DNA of 16,302 bases, taken from contig JBKPLX010000228.1 in the NCBI GenBank assembly GCA_046731855.1, positions 1 through 16,302 of the forward strand, written 5' to 3'. Below, piece after piece: positions 14,923 through 16,302 of this stretch (positions are counted from its first letter, which is position 1; the number at the start of each line of letters is the position of its first letter). This DNA is from Udaeobacter sp046731855 (GTDB taxonomy: Bacteria > Verrucomicrobiota > Verrucomicrobiia > Chthoniobacterales > UBA10450). The position numbers and the translations under genes are program-made. Under the pieces are notes generated by a model. That model saw only the letters and a list, made by a program, of their open reading frames with translations. It was not told the origin of the DNA and ran no database searches.

Positions 14923-15732
14923 TCAATCTCCTCCGCCGTCAGAGCGCCCGAGCAGGAAATCCTGCAAAATCGGATCGCGCGCCTGCTGAAGCTGGGTGGG
15001 CGTACCGTAGAAGTAGATCCGACCTTCGTGCAAGTAGGCAATGTGATTCGCGACGTCGAATGCGCTTTTCATGTCGTGCGTGACCACTACGCTCGTCACT
15101 CCCAGCCGTTGCTGTAATCTACGAATCAGGCGATTGATGCTGTCCGCGACCACGGGGTCGAGACCCGATGTGGGCTCATCGTACAACACACACGAGGGCC
15201 GGCGGATGATGGAGCGCGCGAGACCAACACGCTTCTTCATTCCACCGCTCAAACTTTCCGGCATCTTATCCTGCTGCCCCTCCATCTCAATGACCTCGAG
15301 CATTTCCTCCACTTTCGCATGCAGGACCTTTGGATCCCGTTCACCCGCCTCACGCAATGGAAAGGCGATGTTTTCCTCCACGGTCATCGAATCAAAAAGC
15401 GCGCCGCTTTGGAACAGTATGCCGACCTTTTTGCGAATCTCCCCGAGCTGGCGCTCATTCATTCCGATGATGTTTTGACCATCAATCCAAATTTCTCCCG
15501 CGTCCGGCGTCATCAATCCCACGAGATGTTTAAGCAAAACGCTCTTGCCGCCGCCGCTTCGTCCAATAATCGCGAGTGTCTCACCAGTTGCGACCTCAAG
15601 ATCAACACCGTGCAAAATTTCCTGCTGCCCAATCCTTTTAGCCAATGATCGGACGGCGATCATTGGCGACGAATTACCGGTGACCAGATGAGGTTTAGTG
15701 GACGGCTTCGGAGTTGGCGGCGCTTCGATCAT
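14923..15732 (-). CDS. mlaF: MlaF-type ABC transporter ATP-binding protein
   Basis: MlaF is the cytoplasmic ATPase that powers phospholipid movement through MlaE. All motifs are present: Walker A GRSGGGKS (57-64), Q-loop LFQSGALFDSMTV, signature LSGGMKKRV (from residue 161), Walker B VLYDEPTSGLDP with Asp185/Glu186, and switch His in VVTHDM. LFQSGALFDSMTVEEN and SGGMKKRVGLARS are characteristic of MlaF/Ttg2A rather than other importers. I start at the ATG at 15732 (MIEAPPTPKPS), giving 269 residues. A TTG at 15744 would lie inside the heptamer array and is less likely; an ATG at 15663 (MIAVRSLAKR) would remove the Pro-rich leader. It sits between mlaE and mlaD in the usual E-F-D order. Confidence 0.95.
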   Translation of the reverse strand: MIEAPPTPKPSTKPHLVTGNSSPMIAVRSLAKRIGQQEILHGVDLEVATGETLAIIGRSGGGKSVLLKHLVGLMTPDAGEIWIDGQNIIGMNERQLGEIRKKVGILFQSGALFDSMTVEENIAFPLREAGERDPKVLHAKVEEMLEVIEMEGQQDKMPESLSGGMKKRVGLARSIIRRPSCVLYDEPTSGLDPVVADSINRLIRRLQQRLGVTSVVVTHDMKSAFDVANHIAYLHEGRIYFYGTPTQLQQARDPILQDFLLGRSDGGGD

Positions 15733-15734
15733 CG

Positions 15735-15783
15735 CAACTCTCAACTCTCAACTCTCAACTCCCAACGCTCAACTCCGAACGCT
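15735..15783. repeat. Seven tandem heptamers directly upstream of mlaF
   Basis: On the plus strand the units are CAACTCT (three times), CAACTCC, CAACGCT, CAACTCC, GAACGCT, occupying 15735-15783 without gaps. On the coding (minus) strand the unit reads AGAGTTG and its last copy ends two bases before the mlaF ATG. The purine-rich GAGAG could stand in for a ribosome site. Identical copies lie closest to the gene and diverged ones farther away. Confidence 0.9.
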
Positions 15784-15808
15784 TTCGGGCTCAACTGCCA
15801 CACGGCCT

Positions 15809-16302
15809 TTACTGATATCCCGCCGGATAAATGATGTTGAGCAACATCGTTAGGAAGAAATTGCAAATCAGTACCGCGAGCGAGGAGTTCACTACCGCTT
15901 CAGTCGTCGCACGCCCAACACCGACAGCGCCTTCCCGCGCGCTCAGCCCTTTTTGGCAACTGATGAATACAATTAGAATCCCAAAACAAAATGCTTTCGA
16001 CAGGCCCATGATAATATCACGACTACGCGTCCACTTCACCATGTTCGCCATGTAGTAGGTGCCGTTGATCTCGAGCAGAAAAATCGCGATGAAATAGCCC
16101 GCAGCGATGCCGACTGCGATACATTCGGCTACCAGCAGCGGCATGGATATCATCATGGCGAGTGCGCGCGGCACGACCAGATAATCAGTCGGATAAACCG
16201 CGAGCGCGCGAAGGGCATCGATCTGCTCGGTGACTTTCATTGTGCCGATTTCAGCCGACATGGCCGCGCCAACGCGGCCCGCCACCATCAATGCTGTGAG
16301 CA
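15809..16302 (-). CDS. mlaE: MlaE-type permease, 5' end beyond the window
   Basis: MlaE is the dimeric inner-membrane permease of the Mla phospholipid transporter, sitting between the MlaF ATPases and the MlaD ring. About 164 C-terminal residues are visible and the frame is open through the right edge, reading LTALMVAGRVGAAMSAEIGTM, so a TTG or ATG near 16290 is internal, not the start. The family hallmark GRVGAAMSAEIGTMKVTEQIDAL is the coupling-helix region contacting MlaF; hydrophobic segments follow near the middle (RALAMMISMPLLVAECIAVGIAAGYF), at FCFGILIVFIS, and at the C-terminus (LAVLICNFFLTMLLNIIYP). Its stop lies 76 bases before the mlaF start, a gap that is mostly the heptamer array. 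mlaB and mlaC are not seen within the window. Confidence 0.94.
   Translation of the reverse strand, partial: LTALMVAGRVGAAMSAEIGTMKVTEQIDALRALAVYPTDYLVVPRALAMMISMPLLVAECIAVGIAAGYFIAIFLLEINGTYYMANMVKWTRSRDIIMGLSKAFCFGILIVFISCQKGLSAREGAVGVGRATTEAVVNSSLAVLICNFFLTMLLNIIYPAGYQ

Noticed and set aside
16289..16291. TTG as the start of the right-edge permease
   Set aside because: The frame stays open upstream and reads LTAL before MVAGRVGAAM, as in the interior of MlaE, so the real start is outside the window.

Overview
This window looks like chromosomal DNA of a Gram-negative soil-type bacterium. Verrucomicrobiota (Chthoniobacterales/'Udaeobacter'-like) is my best guess. The clues are an outer-membrane lipid-transport (Mla) gene set, a type IV pilus PilM, Tat and lipoprotein signals, and a secreted NTA-G repeat protein ending in an S74 chaperone domain, a type I associate with that group. 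The placement is recall and inference, not a phylogenetic result. There are no rRNA or tRNA genes, CRISPR arrays, insertion sequences or phage modules.

Layout, left to right. 1-404 (-): start of pilM, running off the left edge. 517-912 (-): small lipoprotein. 1078-2814 (-): MsbA-like ABC exporter. 3025-4499 (+): exported 17-residue-repeat protein with an S74 C-terminus and an excellent Shine-Dalgarno. 4502-5083 (-): uracil-DNA-glycosylase-like protein. 7271-5386 (-): two-gene operon of a cyclic-nucleotide-binding protein and an AI-2E family membrane protein, joined by an ATGA overlap. 7510-7888 (+): RidA. 7977-8405 (+): small two-TM protein. 9017-8517 (-): GNAT acetyltransferase. 9699-9064 (-): exported protein of unknown function. 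10711-9752 (-): UDP-glucuronate decarboxylase. 10914-11894 (+): tryptophanyl-tRNA synthetase. 12295-11891 (-): small membrane protein. 12365-12651 (+): DUF167/YggU. 16302-12672 (-): mlaE (partial), mlaF, mlaD, a Tat-exported DsrE-like protein and a polytopic membrane protein.

The most striking property is damage. Four recognisable genes (pilM, the S74 protein, ridA, DUF167) are each split by what looks like a single-base indel, and trpS carries an in-frame TAG between its HIGH and KMSKS motifs. Two more genes may have shifted C-termini. Three of the four clear shifts lie in or beside runs of three or four G/C, and the affected set includes an essential housekeeping gene. The simplest reading is uncorrected sequencing or assembly error, and someone annotating this window should treat these loci as intact genes with base errors until raw reads say otherwise. 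Genuine gene decay is the alternative.

Non-coding items of interest are a seven-copy heptamer array ending two bases before the preferred mlaF start, a related degenerate heptad tract just upstream of pilM, a nested 70-base inverted repeat before trpS, and a hairpin between mlaD and the Tat-DsrE gene that may uncouple them. I found no convincing new defence or mobile system. The best candidates for unexplored biology are the repeat/S74 surface protein and the Mla plus Tat-DsrE linkage.
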